From Streptomyces sp. NRRL B-3428 (GTDB taxonomy: Bacteria; Actinomycetota; Actinomycetes; Streptomycetales; Streptomycetaceae), in assembly GCA_000721375.1 (NCBI GenBank), contig JOGW01000007.1:186001-250000 (forward strand): a stretch of DNA of 64,000 nucleotides. The letters are read 5' to 3'. A model generated the notes under the pieces. That model ran no database searches, was not told where the DNA came from, and worked only from the letters and a program-made list of their open reading frames with translations. Of the stretch, positions 1-11,064 are shown in pieces. Numbering within the stretch: the first letter of the stretch is position 1; the number at the start of each line of letters is the position of its first letter. The position numbers and the translations under genes are program-made.

Positions 1-2
1 AC

Positions 3-443
3 AAGTGGAAGCTGGGCTGGCTCGACCCGCACCAGGTGACCTGTGTGACGGGCTCCGAGGCTGATCTGCTCACCCTCGACCCGCTGGCCGCGGCGAAGGT
101 GCGCGGGCAGGCGGGCGGCACCCGGCTCGCGGTCGTCCGCACGGGACGCGACAGCGCGATCGCCATCGAGGCGCGCGGCTCGGCCGGCAACGACGACCAG
201 ACGTGCACGGAGGGCGTGCTCGTCTACCGCGTACGCAACGAGACCGAGTCGGGCGGCGGACCGGTCGAGGTGCTCGACGCACACCCGGAGTCCGAGGCGT
301 GCTGGGACAGCTCGGTGTATCCGCCGCTCGCGGACGCGCCCGTACAGGTCGGCGAGACCTACAAGGTGCCGGGCGAACGGACCCGGATCCACGTCGTGGG
401 GAGGACGCCTTCGGGGTCCTGGACGGTGAAGGTCACGCCCTGA
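3..443 (+). CDS. C-terminal part of secreted M6-family metalloprotease-like protein (5' truncated by window)
   Basis: The reading frame is open from the window edge (frame of base 3) and ends at the TGA at 441-443. The visible peptide starts KWKLGWLDPHQVTC. In Streptomyces M6-type (immune inhibitor A-like) secreted peptidases this segment follows the HExxH catalytic domain. The rest reads as a beta-rich C-terminal domain with paired cysteines (TCV, TCTEG, EACWD), as expected of an exported protein. The catalytic motif lies outside the window, so activity cannot be judged. The family call rests on the GWLDP-type motif and the overall look of the C-terminus. Confidence 0.65.
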   Translation, partial: KWKLGWLDPHQVTCVTGSEADLLTLDPLAAAKVRGQAGGTRLAVVRTGRDSAIAIEARGSAGNDDQTCTEGVLVYRVRNETESGGGPVEVLDAHPESEACWDSSVYPPLADAPVQVGETYKVPGERTRIHVVGRTPSGSWTVKVTP

Positions 444-465
444 GGGCCCTACAGGCGGCGGGCGG

Positions 466-855
466 TCAGGCGTCAGGGTCGACTTCGGGGTGCGTGAACC
501 GCACGGGCTTGCCCAGCGACCGGGCGTAGGCGATCTCGGCCCGGGTGCTGTCTCCGATGTAGTCGCCGACCACGAGCACCTCGTCGGCCAGCCGGATCTT
601 CGCCCGGTGCAGATCGTCGAGCCGCCCCTTCAGCGCCTCGGCTTCGACGGGGTCGGCCCAGAGTTCGTGCGGCGACTTCATGTCACAGCCCGGCTTGACG
701 ACGATCCTTCCGGCCGAGGTCTCCCGCAGATCGGCCTCGTTCATGTCGGCCATGAAGCGGGTGGAGCCGCAGATCACGACGATACGCGGGAGGCCCAACA
801 GCCCTTTCGCGTCGGCCAGCTTCTCCTCGGGGGTGAGCAGGCGCGGGAATGACAC
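466..855 (-). CDS. Nucleoside 2-deoxyribosyltransferase-like (DUF4406-type) small protein
   Basis: A 129-residue protein. I chose the GTG at 855 because AGGAGG lies just upstream on the minus strand; the frame continues upstream but without a ribosome site. Near residue 30 is IVVICGSTRF, the beta1 and glycine-rich turn of the 2-deoxyribosyltransferase/DUF4406 fold. STRAEIAYARSLGKPV near the C-terminus carries the glutamate and helix usually found before the last strand. Related proteins bind nucleotides or nucleosides, but many are uncharacterised and occur in phages, so no substrate is claimed. It is divergent from the exporter genes that follow. Confidence 0.6.
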   Translation of the reverse strand: MSFPRLLTPEEKLADAKGLLGLPRIVVICGSTRFMADMNEADLRETSAGRIVVKPGCDMKSPHELWADPVEAEALKGRLDDLHRAKIRLADEVLVVGDYIGDSTRAEIAYARSLGKPVRFTHPEVDPDA

Positions 856-909
856 TGGTTCCTCCTGATGGTGTGTACGCGAACCGTCCTGGCAGGCGCC
901 CTCGCCCAC

Positions 910-978
910 CTGACAGCTGTCAGCCACCCTGTCAGGCCCGGCGCTCCCGCTGTCAGCGCTCTGTCCGCCCCCTGTCAG
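910..978. promoter_or_regulatory. Array of CTGTCAG motifs between divergent genes (operator candidate)
   Basis: A perfect 14-bp palindrome, CTGACAGCTGTCAG, lies at 910-923. CTGTCAG follows at 929-935, 950-956 and 972-978, with the near-copy CTGTCCG at 961-967. Successive copies start 12, 21, 11 and 11 bp apart, so all fall on about the same face of the helix. The array lies 60-130 bp upstream of the exporter ATPase start. A repressor or activator binding cooperatively to repeats is the simple reading; the protein is unknown. Confidence 0.5.
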
Positions 979-1039
979 CACCCCCCGGCAGAGTCTTGCC
1001 CATCGAGAACGGCAAGCCACCGACCGGGAGTTGAACGAG

Positions 1040-2002
1040 ATGTCTTACGCGATCCGCGCCGAAGGACTGGTCAAGAAGTACGGGGACTTCACCGCCCTCG
1101 ACGGGGTGGACCTGGAGGTTCCGGCCGGCAAGGTCGTCGGGGTGCTCGGTCCCAACGGTGCCGGCAAGACCACCACCGTACGTATCCTCGCCACGCTGAT
1201 GCGCCCGGACGCCGGGCACGCCACCGTCGGCGGGCACGACATCGTCAAGGACCCGGTCAGGGTGCGGCAGTTGATCGGGCTCACCGGACAGTACGCCTCG
1301 GTGGACGAGACGCTGACCGGCACGGAGAACCTGGTCCTCATCGGCCGGCTGCTCGGTCTGTCCCGCCGGGACGCCAAGGCCCGCGCGGCCCAGCTGCTCG
1401 AGCAGTTCTCGCTCACGGACGCGGCCCGCAAGCCCATCGCCACCTTCTCGGGCGGTATGCGCCGCCGCCTCGACCTGGCCGCGTCGCTGGTCGGCCGCCC
1501 GCAGGTCCTCTACTTGGACGAGCCCACCACCGGTCTGGACCCGCACGCCCGGCTCGAAGTCTGGGATGTCGTAAGGAACTTGGTGGCCGACGGCTCCACC
1601 GTGCTGCTCACCACGCAGTACCTGGAGGAGGCCGACCAGCTGGCCGACTCGATCACCGTCTTCGACAAGGGCCGCAAGGTCGCCGAGGGCCGCCCCGGCG
1701 AGCTCAAGCGCCGCGTCGGCGGACAGGTGCTCCAGGTGCGGCCGACCGTGGCCGCCGATGTCCCGGTCGTCTCGCAACTGCTCGCCGAACTGTCGGGCCA
1801 CTCCCCCGCCGAGGACTCCGGTGTCCTGACCGTCCCCGTCGACGATCCGCTGCTCGTCGCCGCGGTCGCCCGCCGCCTGGACGGCGCGGGGATCACCGCC
1901 GACGAACTGGGTCTGCGGCTGCCGAGCCTGGACGAGGTCTTCCTCGCGCTGACCGGCCACACGCCCACCGTCAAGGACGCCGAGCAGCCCGTCACCGTCT
2001 GA
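1040..2002 (+). CDS. DrrA-type ABC transporter ATP-binding protein
   Basis: The ATPase subunit of an ABC-2 exporter, 320 residues from ATG 1040 (GGGAG at 1026-1030). A TTG at 1031 is possible but unneeded. Walker A GPNGAGKTTT lies near residue 38, the signature SGGMRRRLDLA near 138 and Walker B VLYLDEPTTGLD near 157. The C-terminal extension of about 90 residues is typical of the daunorubicin-resistance DrrA family. The permease gene follows 53 bp downstream, so the pair should form one exporter at the cytoplasmic membrane. The cargo cannot be deduced; the family exports drugs, lipids or antibiotics. Confidence 0.9.
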   Translation: MSYAIRAEGLVKKYGDFTALDGVDLEVPAGKVVGVLGPNGAGKTTTVRILATLMRPDAGHATVGGHDIVKDPVRVRQLIGLTGQYASVDETLTGTENLVLIGRLLGLSRRDAKARAAQLLEQFSLTDAARKPIATFSGGMRRRLDLAASLVGRPQVLYLDEPTTGLDPHARLEVWDVVRNLVADGSTVLLTTQYLEEADQLADSITVFDKGRKVAEGRPGELKRRVGGQVLQVRPTVAADVPVVSQLLAELSGHSPAEDSGVLTVPVDDPLLVAAVARRLDGAGITADELGLRLPSLDEVFLALTGHTPTVKDAEQPVTV

Positions 2003-2055
2003 GCGACGCCGCATCCCCTTCCCCGTAAAGACTTTCCCGAGAGGCAGCACCCGTC

Positions 2056-2880
2056 ATGAGCACGCAGACCATCTCCGTCTCCGCCCCCACCGTCGAGCTC
2101 ACCGGCCGGATCAGCTTCGGTCAGACCGTCTCGCACAGCTTCGCCCTCGCGGGCCGCGGGTTCATGAAGTTCATGAAGTCGCCGATCCAGCTGGTCGATG
2201 TGATCCTCACGCCGGTCATCAGCCTGCTGATGTTCGTCTATCTCTTCGGGAAGGCGATGTCCCAAGGGGATCCGGACGCCTATCTGCAGATGGTGGTCCC
2301 AGGAGTGATGGTGATGGCCGTCTTCCAGGCCAGCATCGGCATCGGCTCGGCGCTCGCGGCGGACGCGAGCACCGGGATCTTCGACCGCTTCCGCTCCATG
2401 CCCATCGCACGCTCCGCCCCGCTCATCGGCGCGGTCCTGGCCGACATCGTCCGGTACGTGGCCTGCCTGGTCACCCTCGTCGTACTCGCCCTGATCATGG
2501 GCTACCGCTTCGAGACCAACGTGGTCGCCGCGGCCGGTGCCCTCGCGCTGCTGATCGGGTTCGCCCTCGCCTTCTCCTGGATGTCGGTGTTCCTGGGCAT
2601 GCTGATCAAGAACCCGACCTCGGTGCAGGGCCTGATGACCATCCTGATCCTGCCGCTCACCTTCGCGAGCAACGTGTTCATGACCAAGGAGACGATGGCC
2701 GGCTGGCTGCAGGCCTTCTCCGACGTCAACCCGGTCTCGCTGGTGGCCGACGCGGTCCGCGGTCTCCTCAACGGCGGCCCGGTCGCACACGGTCTGACCG
2801 GCAGCCTGATCTGGATGGCCGGCGTGGTCGCGGTCTTCTTCCCGCTGGCCATGCGGGCCTACCGCAAGAGCGCCGGCTGA
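2056..2880 (+). CDS. DrrB-type ABC-2 transporter permease
   Basis: A 274-residue membrane protein from ATG 2056, with GAGAGG about 12 bp upstream. It shows about six hydrophobic segments, including VDVILTPVISLLMFVYLFG, and the ABC-2 hallmark NPVSLVADAVRGLLNGG near residue 225. This is the usual partner of the ATPase encoded just upstream, and the two share a transcript ending at a strong hairpin after the stop. The cytoplasmic N-terminus of about 35 residues is normal for DrrB proteins. Confidence 0.9.
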   Translation: MSTQTISVSAPTVELTGRISFGQTVSHSFALAGRGFMKFMKSPIQLVDVILTPVISLLMFVYLFGKAMSQGDPDAYLQMVVPGVMVMAVFQASIGIGSALAADASTGIFDRFRSMPIARSAPLIGAVLADIVRYVACLVTLVVLALIMGYRFETNVVAAAGALALLIGFALAFSWMSVFLGMLIKNPTSVQGLMTILILPLTFASNVFMTKETMAGWLQAFSDVNPVSLVADAVRGLLNGGPVAHGLTGSLIWMAGVVAVFFPLAMRAYRKSAG

Positions 2881-2903
2881 ACCGACGCAGCGGACGAGCA
2901 CAG

Positions 2904-2944
2904 CCGGGCGGGGCCCGCACCCAAGAGGTGCGGGCCCCGCCCGG
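2904..2944 (+). terminator. Perfect 18-bp hairpin after the exporter operon
   Basis: The arms 2904-2921 and 2927-2944 are exactly complementary around a 5-nt loop. It begins 24 bp after the permease stop and has no T-run, as is common for Streptomyces terminators. Confidence 0.85.
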
Positions 2945-2947
2945 CGT

Positions 2948-3222
2948 CTAGGGCGTCTCTTTCGGATCTTGCCAGGGGCGCGGGGTCTGGCACGCACATC
3001 TGCCGCGTTGTCGTCAATCTTCCCCAAGCTCTCGGCTTCGCTCGAGCAGGGGAGACCCCATTCGCTCCGCGTCGACTCCCTCCTCCGCCTTGCAGCAGTG
3101 GGGTCTCCCCTGCTCGAACGGAGCGCAGCGGAGTTGAGAGCTTGGGGAAGCACCAGACCCCGCTTCGGCCGACGCAGCAGAACCCCATGCGTGGCCGGCA
3201 AGATCCAAAAGAGACGCCCTAG
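2948..3222. mobile_element. MITE-like long-palindrome element with CTAG at both ends
   Basis: Terminal inverted repeats of 26 bp (2948-2973 and 3197-3222) differ at one base. Each outermost end is CTAG, a candidate 4-bp target duplication or part of the repeat itself. Further nested complementary pairs fill the element: 2980-2990 with 3153-3163, 3019-3033 with 3136-3150, and 3044-3060 with 3099-3115. It has no coding capacity and would need a transposase in trans. The right-hand CTAG (3219-3222) contains the TAG stop of the SARP regulator gene, so the element abuts or supplies the end of that gene. Confidence 0.7.
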
Positions 3223-6200
3223 CTCAGCGCCCGCTCCTCCAGCCAGCGCAAGGCGTCCTGCCGCGTATACGCCGCCCCCTTGTCGTACGCCTCCCGGAAG
3301 CCCTCCTCGCCCAGCGTGCCGACGAGCCGGTCGACCAGTTCGCACCACTCCGGCTCGCCCCAGTCGAAGGCTCCGCGCATCACCTGGCTCATGCCGAGCG
3401 CCATGGCGCCCTCGACCGGATCGCCCTCCAACGGCAGGAGACCGCCGAGGAGTTCGGCCACCCAGGCGAGCGCGGCGCCGGCGCCCTGGCCGAAGAGGGC
3501 GCCGGCGGCTTCCGGCAGGAGGGTGCGGGCCGCGCGGGCGTCACCGGCGGCAAGGCGGTTCTCGATACGGGTGGAGACGATCAGGTCCCTGGCCAGCTCC
3601 CTCAGTTGGGGACGGCGGGCGCTGAGCGCTTCGAGCCGGTCGAGGGTGGCGTCGGACTGTGCGAGGTCCCCGTTCCTGCGGTGGGCGTTGGCCAGGCCCA
3701 CCAGGATGTTGGCCTCCAGACGCAGCTGTCCGCGCGTGCGGGCCTGGCGGTGGGCTGCGTGCAGATCGCGGAAGGCGCCCTCGATGTCCCCACTGCGGCG
3801 GCGCTCGCGGGCGAGGCGGGCCTTGCTGAGGTAGAGGTAGTCCTCGGTGCCGAGTTCGGAACTGAGCGCGACCGCGCGCTCCCAGGTGGCGATGGCCTCG
3901 GGGTACTCGGCGCGCAGGGAGTGGGCGGTGCCGATCGGCAGCAGCGCGAGCACCAGGCCCCACCGGTCGCCGATCTCCTCGAACCCGCGCAGCGCCTCGG
4001 CGCGCGACTCGGCTCCGGTCTCCAGATCGCCCTGTTCGGTCAGGGCGAAGTCCCGGGCCAGGTGGGCACTGGCCCGCACCCAGGGGTCGGGCGAGTCGAG
4101 GAGGTCCCTCGCCCCTGGCTGTGATTCGCCCTGGGTGAAGGCCACTTGGGCCATACGGAGCAGCAGACCGGAGGGGTGGAACTCGGCCGCGAGCGCCGAC
4201 TCCGCGCCGGCTGTTTCGGAGGGAGCCCCATCGGCAGGAGCCAATTCGGCAGGAGCCCCTTCGGCGGCGGCCGCTTCGGCGAGCGCCCCCAGATGCGTGT
4301 CGACCTGGCTGCTCATCCCTCGGATCCCCCAGTACCAGAGCAGCGCGGCCCCGAACCGCCCCGCCACGTCCCGGTTCCCGGCCTCGCGGACCGTACGCAG
4401 CGCGTGGCCGAGGTTGCCGTACTCGGCGTCGAACACCGCGATGGCCCGCAGCTGTTCACCGGTGCGCAGGAGCGGTTCGTGCTCCTCGGCGAGCGCGAGG
4501 AAGTACGCGGCCATCCGGGCGGCCACCTCGGCGCTCTCCGCGGGTGACTCGGCAAGGCGCCGGGCCGCGTAGGCGCGCACGGTCTCCAGCATCCGGTAGC
4601 GGCCCCCGTCACCCTCCTCCACCAGCGACTTCTCGATGAGGGAGCCGATCACGTAGAGAACGTCCTCAGCGGGGAGCTGCTCGTCCGCGCACACCGTTTC
4701 CAGCGCGTCGAGCGTGGCGCCGCCGGGGAACGCGGAGAGACGGCGGGCCAGCGTGCGTTCGGGCTCGTCCAGCAGATCCCAGCTCCACTCGACGAGGGCG
4801 AGCAGGGTGCGCTGGCGGGGCAGCGCGGTGCGACTGCCCGAGGAGAGCAGCCGGAAGCGGTCGTCGAGGCGGCGGGCGATCTGCTCGACGTTCATGGAAC
4901 GGAGCTTGGCCGCGGCGAGTTCCAGAGCGAGCGGCATACCGTCGAGCCCGCGGCAGATCCGCAGTACGGCGTCGAGCGTGGACTCGTCGAGCCGGAAGTC
5001 CTGCCGTACGCCGGCCGCCCGGTCCACGAAGAGCCGTACCGCCGCGGTCCCCAGCGCCTCGGCGGGTTCGGGCTCGCCCGGCGGCAGGTCGAGGGGGCCG
5101 AGGTGGAAGAGGGATTCACCGGTGATCGCGAAGGGTTCGCGGCTGGTGGCGAGGATGCGCAATTCCGGGATACGCAGGAGGAGTTGCTCGGCGAAATCGG
5201 CGGCGGCCTCGACGAGGTGCTCGCAGTTGTCGAGGACGAGCAGCGCGTCGGCGCTGCCGAGCAGTCCCGCGAGCCGGTCGACCGGACCGGTGCGCTGCGC
5301 CCCGCCCGACTCGTAGAGCCCGCCGTCGGTGGAGCCGATCGCGCCGAGCACGGCGTCCGCCAGCTGTCCGGGGTCGCTGACACCGGCCAGCGGCACGTAG
5401 TGCAGGCGGCCACGGGCGTGCGCCGGGTCACGATCCGCCGCCTCCAGGGACAGCCGGGTCTTGCCCGCGCCGCCGGGGCCGACGAGGGTCACGAGGCGGG
5501 CCGAGGCCATGAGGGCGGCGAGCCGGGCGAGTTCGCCGTCCCGCCCGACGAAGCTGGTCAGCCGGGCGGGCAGAGGGCTCGCCGCGGCCGCCTGCGGCCG
5601 GTGTCGCTCCAACTCGCCGCGCAGCAGGGCGAGGTGGACCTCCTTCACGTCGGCGCACGGGTCCACACCCAGCTCGTCCCCGAGGCGGGCCCTCAGCTCC
5701 TCGTAGACGGAGAGTGCGTCCGACTGCCGTCCGGCCGAGGCGAGCGCGCGCATCCTGAGGCCCGCGATCCGCTCGCTCAACGGCCGCTGTGCGCCGGCCG
5801 CTTCGAGGTCGGCGAGTACGTCCGCCGAGCGCCCTTCCCGTATCTCCGCCTCGAAGCCGTCCTCGACCGCCGCGGCCCGCAGATCGTCGAGCCGGGTGGC
5901 GACCGGCCCGGCGAAGGGGGCGTCGAGCACATCGGCGAGGGCGGACCCGCGCCACAGCGCAAGCGCTTCCCGGAGCGCACGCGCCGCTTCACCACTGCGC
6001 TGTGCGGCCAGCGCGCGCCGCCCGGCGCCCGCGAGCTGCTCGAAGCGGTGGACATCCACATGCGCTTCCTGTACGTCGAGGCGGTAGCCGCCGGCGACGG
6101 ACTCGACCACCGCGTGGCCACGCAGGGACTTGCGGAGTCTGGAGACCAGGGCCTGCAGGGCGTTGGCGGCGTCGGCGGGCGGCTGTTCGCCCCAGAGCCC

Positions 6201-6347
6201 GTCGACCAGGCCGTCCACGCCGACGGGCCGGCCGCCTTCCAGAGCGAGGCGCGCGAGCAGCATCCGCAGCCGTACACCGCCGATCTCGACCGGCCCGGAG
6301 TCGCTCCCGGCCTGTACCGGACCGAGCAGGTCCACCTTCAGTGCCAC
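3219..6347 (-). CDS. AfsR/SARP-family regulator with BTAD, NB-ARC-type ATPase and TPR regions
   Basis: A 1042-residue protein from GTG 6347, with GGGGGA upstream on the minus strand. An OmpR-like winged helix spans about residues 1-95 and the bacterial transcriptional activator domain about 95-245. A P-loop ATPase domain begins near 265 (GPGGAGKT at 290-297; VLDNCEHL and a TSREP sensor follow), and helical TPR-like repeats fill the rest. Such proteins activate secondary-metabolite genes. It is divergent from the encapsulin-terpene synthase pair, which it may control; that is inference. Imperfect 15-bp tandem repeats at about 4215-4289 encode an Ala/Glu-rich linker. Its stop codon lies inside the CTAG end of the adjacent palindromic element. 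Confidence 0.88.
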   Translation of the reverse strand: MALKVDLLGPVQAGSDSGPVEIGGVRLRMLLARLALEGGRPVGVDGLVDGLWGEQPPADAANALQALVSRLRKSLRGHAVVESVAGGYRLDVQEAHVDVHRFEQLAGAGRRALAAQRSGEAARALREALALWRGSALADVLDAPFAGPVATRLDDLRAAAVEDGFEAEIREGRSADVLADLEAAGAQRPLSERIAGLRMRALASAGRQSDALSVYEELRARLGDELGVDPCADVKEVHLALLRGELERHRPQAAAASPLPARLTSFVGRDGELARLAALMASARLVTLVGPGGAGKTRLSLEAADRDPAHARGRLHYVPLAGVSDPGQLADAVLGAIGSTDGGLYESGGAQRTGPVDRLAGLLGSADALLVLDNCEHLVEAAADFAEQLLLRIPELRILATSREPFAITGESLFHLGPLDLPPGEPEPAEALGTAAVRLFVDRAAGVRQDFRLDESTLDAVLRICRGLDGMPLALELAAAKLRSMNVEQIARRLDDRFRLLSSGSRTALPRQRTLLALVEWSWDLLDEPERTLARRLSAFPGGATLDALETVCADEQLPAEDVLYVIGSLIEKSLVEEGDGGRYRMLETVRAYAARRLAESPAESAEVAARMAAYFLALAEEHEPLLRTGEQLRAIAVFDAEYGNLGHALRTVREAGNRDVAGRFGAALLWYWGIRGMSSQVDTHLGALAEAAAAEGAPAELAPADGAPSETAGAESALAAEFHPSGLLLRMAQVAFTQGESQPGARDLLDSPDPWVRASAHLARDFALTEQGDLETGAESRAEALRGFEEIGDRWGLVLALLPIGTAHSLRAEYPEAIATWERAVALSSELGTEDYLYLSKARLARERRRSGDIEGAFRDLHAAHRQARTRGQLRLEANILVGLANAHRRNGDLAQSDATLDRLEALSARRPQLRELARDLIVSTRIENRLAAGDARAARTLLPEAAGALFGQGAGAALAWVAELLGGLLPLEGDPVEGAMALGMSQVMRGAFDWGEPEWCELVDRLVGTLGEEGFREAYDKGAAYTRQDALRWLEERALS

Positions 6348-6599
6348 GCGTCCCCCGGCCTTCCCTTGTTCGAACCTCGTCGCTCAACGCGGCCCAAGAA
6401 TCACTCAGTTGGGTCCGCCGGTAAAGGCCTGTTCGGTTCGTGGACCGCCCTTGAGCGAAACGTTGCGCCAGTCATTGTCGATCACGTCGTACGCGACGTT
6501 CGCACAGCACTTCCCTGTGTGACGGATGCACTACTCCGCGTACTGCACAGTGATCACCGCGCCGCTTCGGCGCGAGGCAGTGCAACTGGAGGCACACAC

Positions 6600-10201
<3,602 letters not shown>

Positions 10202-10212
10202 GCTCAACTCCT

Positions 10213-10249
10213 GTGTGGATCAGTACGGTTGCCCCGTATTGATCCACAC
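10213..10249. promoter_or_regulatory. 16-bp inverted repeat between terpene synthase and cupin genes
   Basis: The arms 10213-10228 and 10234-10249 match with one mismatch around a 5-nt loop. The core GTGTGGATCA pairs with TGATCCACAC. The repeat ends directly against the GGGAGGGG ribosome site of the cupin gene. It could be a repressor operator, an RNA hairpin limiting access to the ribosome site, or a terminator for the upstream operon; the sequence alone does not decide. Confidence 0.6.
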
Positions 10250-10266
10250 GGGAGGGGATTCACCTC

Positions 10267-10746
10267 ATGTCTGCCACCACTGCTCTCGCCGCCGGCCGCC
10301 GCCGGCGCCTCTACCGCACCGCCGCGGCCATGGCGGCCGTCACCGGTCTCGCCCTCCTGCCCTCCGCGGCGGGTGCGACGCCGGGCAGCGGGGTCACCGG
10401 CACGATCCTCGCGAAGGGCACCTCCGAGGACACCCTGCGCCTGAAGGCCAAGGGCCGCACGGACGTCACGGTCCGCACGATAACGATCGCCCCCGGCGGC
10501 TCCACGGGCTGGCACTACCACCCCGGCCAGGTCCTCGCGGTGGTCCAGGAGGGCACCCTCACCCGCACCCTGGCGGACTGCACGGTCGAGACGACCCCGG
10601 CGGGCGGCTCCTTCGTGGAACAGGGCGGCGCCAAGGACGTCCACATCGGCCGCAACCTGACCACGAAGCCGGTGGTCCTCTACGTCACCTACCTGCTCCC
10701 CGAGAGCAGCCCCCTGTCGGTGGACGCTCCGGATCCGGGCTGCTGA
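10267..10746 (+). CDS. Secreted cupin-fold protein
   Basis: A 159-residue protein from ATG 10267 (GGGAGGGG at 10249-10256). A signal peptide of about 38 residues (RRRR, hydrophobic stretch, ALLPSAAGAT) is followed by a single cupin_2 barrel. PGGSTGWHYHPGQVLAVVQEGTL carries the two histidines and glutamate-type positions of motif 1, and DVHIGRN lies in motif 2. It is presumably a small metal-binding protein or enzyme outside the cell. It could be cotranscribed with the terpene synthase, but the intervening inverted repeat may separate them. No substrate can be assigned. Confidence 0.75.
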   Translation: MSATTALAAGRRRRLYRTAAAMAAVTGLALLPSAAGATPGSGVTGTILAKGTSEDTLRLKAKGRTDVTVRTITIAPGGSTGWHYHPGQVLAVVQEGTLTRTLADCTVETTPAGGSFVEQGGAKDVHIGRNLTTKPVVLYVTYLLPESSPLSVDAPDPGC

Positions 10747-10786
10747 TCCTCACAGCTCGCCGGTGACGACCCCGCGCCGCACACGA

Positions 10787-10818
10787 CGAAGGCCCCTCAC
10801 CGGAGTGAGGGGCCTTCG
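10787..10818 (+). terminator. Hairpin terminator after the cupin gene
   Basis: The 14-nt arms 10787-10800 and 10805-10818 are perfectly complementary around CGGA. It lies 40 bp past the cupin stop and probably works in both directions. Confidence 0.8.
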
Positions 10819-10848
10819 TGTCTGTGCGCCGCCAGGGACTCGAACCCC
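10815..10848 (-). pseudogene. tRNA-Lys 3'-end fragment (duplicate)
   Basis: These 34 bases are identical to 10916-10949, which covers the 3' end (T arm, acceptor strand, trailer) of the intact tRNA-Lys gene 101 bp away. The similarity stops inside the T arm, so this copy cannot form a tRNA. The preceding terminator-like hairpins of both copies are also related, so about 100 bp was duplicated in tandem, or an integration site was left behind. See the intact gene at 10926-10999. Confidence 0.75.
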
Positions 10849-10886
10849 CAGCCGCGTGTGGCGTGCCGGAAGCGATCCGTGCATGA

Positions 10887-10919
10887 CGAAAGCCCCCCAC
10901 CGAAGTGAAGGGCTTTTCG
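10887..10919 (-). terminator. Terminator hairpin of the minus-strand tRNA-Lys gene
   Basis: CGAAAGCCC (10887-10895) pairs with GGGCTTTTCG (10910-10919) with a one-base bulge. It lies 7 bp beyond the tRNA 3' end on the transcribed strand. Confidence 0.6.
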
Positions 10920-10925
10920 TGTCTG

Positions 10926-10999
10926 TGCGCCGCCAGGGACTCGAACCCCGGACCCGCTGATTAAGAGTCAGCTGCTCTAACCAACTGAGCTAGCGGCGC
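10926..10999 (-). tRNA. tRNA-Lys (CTT)
   Basis: A 74-nt cloverleaf. The acceptor GCGCCGC/GCGGCGC is followed by discriminator A, the anticodon loop is CTCTTAA with anticodon CTT, and the T arm is GGGGTTCGAGTCCC. No CCA is encoded. The sequence is identical to the plus-strand tRNA at 17578-17651, so the window holds two copies in inverted orientation about 6.6 kb apart. Confidence 0.97.
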
Positions 11000-11010
11000 T
11001 TGACGAGTAA

Positions 11011-11039
11011 ATAGTACCTGGTCCGGTGGGGTGGTCCCG
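11011..11039 (-). promoter_or_regulatory. Probable promoter of the minus-strand tRNA-Lys
   Basis: TACTAT reads on the minus strand at 11016-11011, 12-17 bases before the tRNA 5' end, and fits a -10 box. The matching -35 region (about 11034-11039, CGGGAC) is weak. Confidence 0.35.
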
Positions 11040-11064
11040 ACCATTTACCCGGGGCCCGGGAGAG

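Noticed and set aside
868..2050. Long frames on both strands across the DrrA gene
   Set aside because: Shadows of a clear ABC ATPase gene; Arg/Pro/Gly-rich translation without motifs.
3001..3218. Small genes inside the palindromic element
   Set aside because: Frames come from complementary repeats, have no ribosome sites and no protein-like sequence.
5103..6599. 500-codon upstream extension of the encapsulin frame
   Set aside because: It is antisense to the SARP gene, has no ribosome site, and a strong GGAGG precedes ATG 6600 where shell similarity begins.
6348..6599. Cyclic-AMP receptor-type site before eshA
   Set aside because: Strings such as TGTGTGACGG and GTGATCAC are present but do not form a TGTGA-N6-TCACA palindrome.
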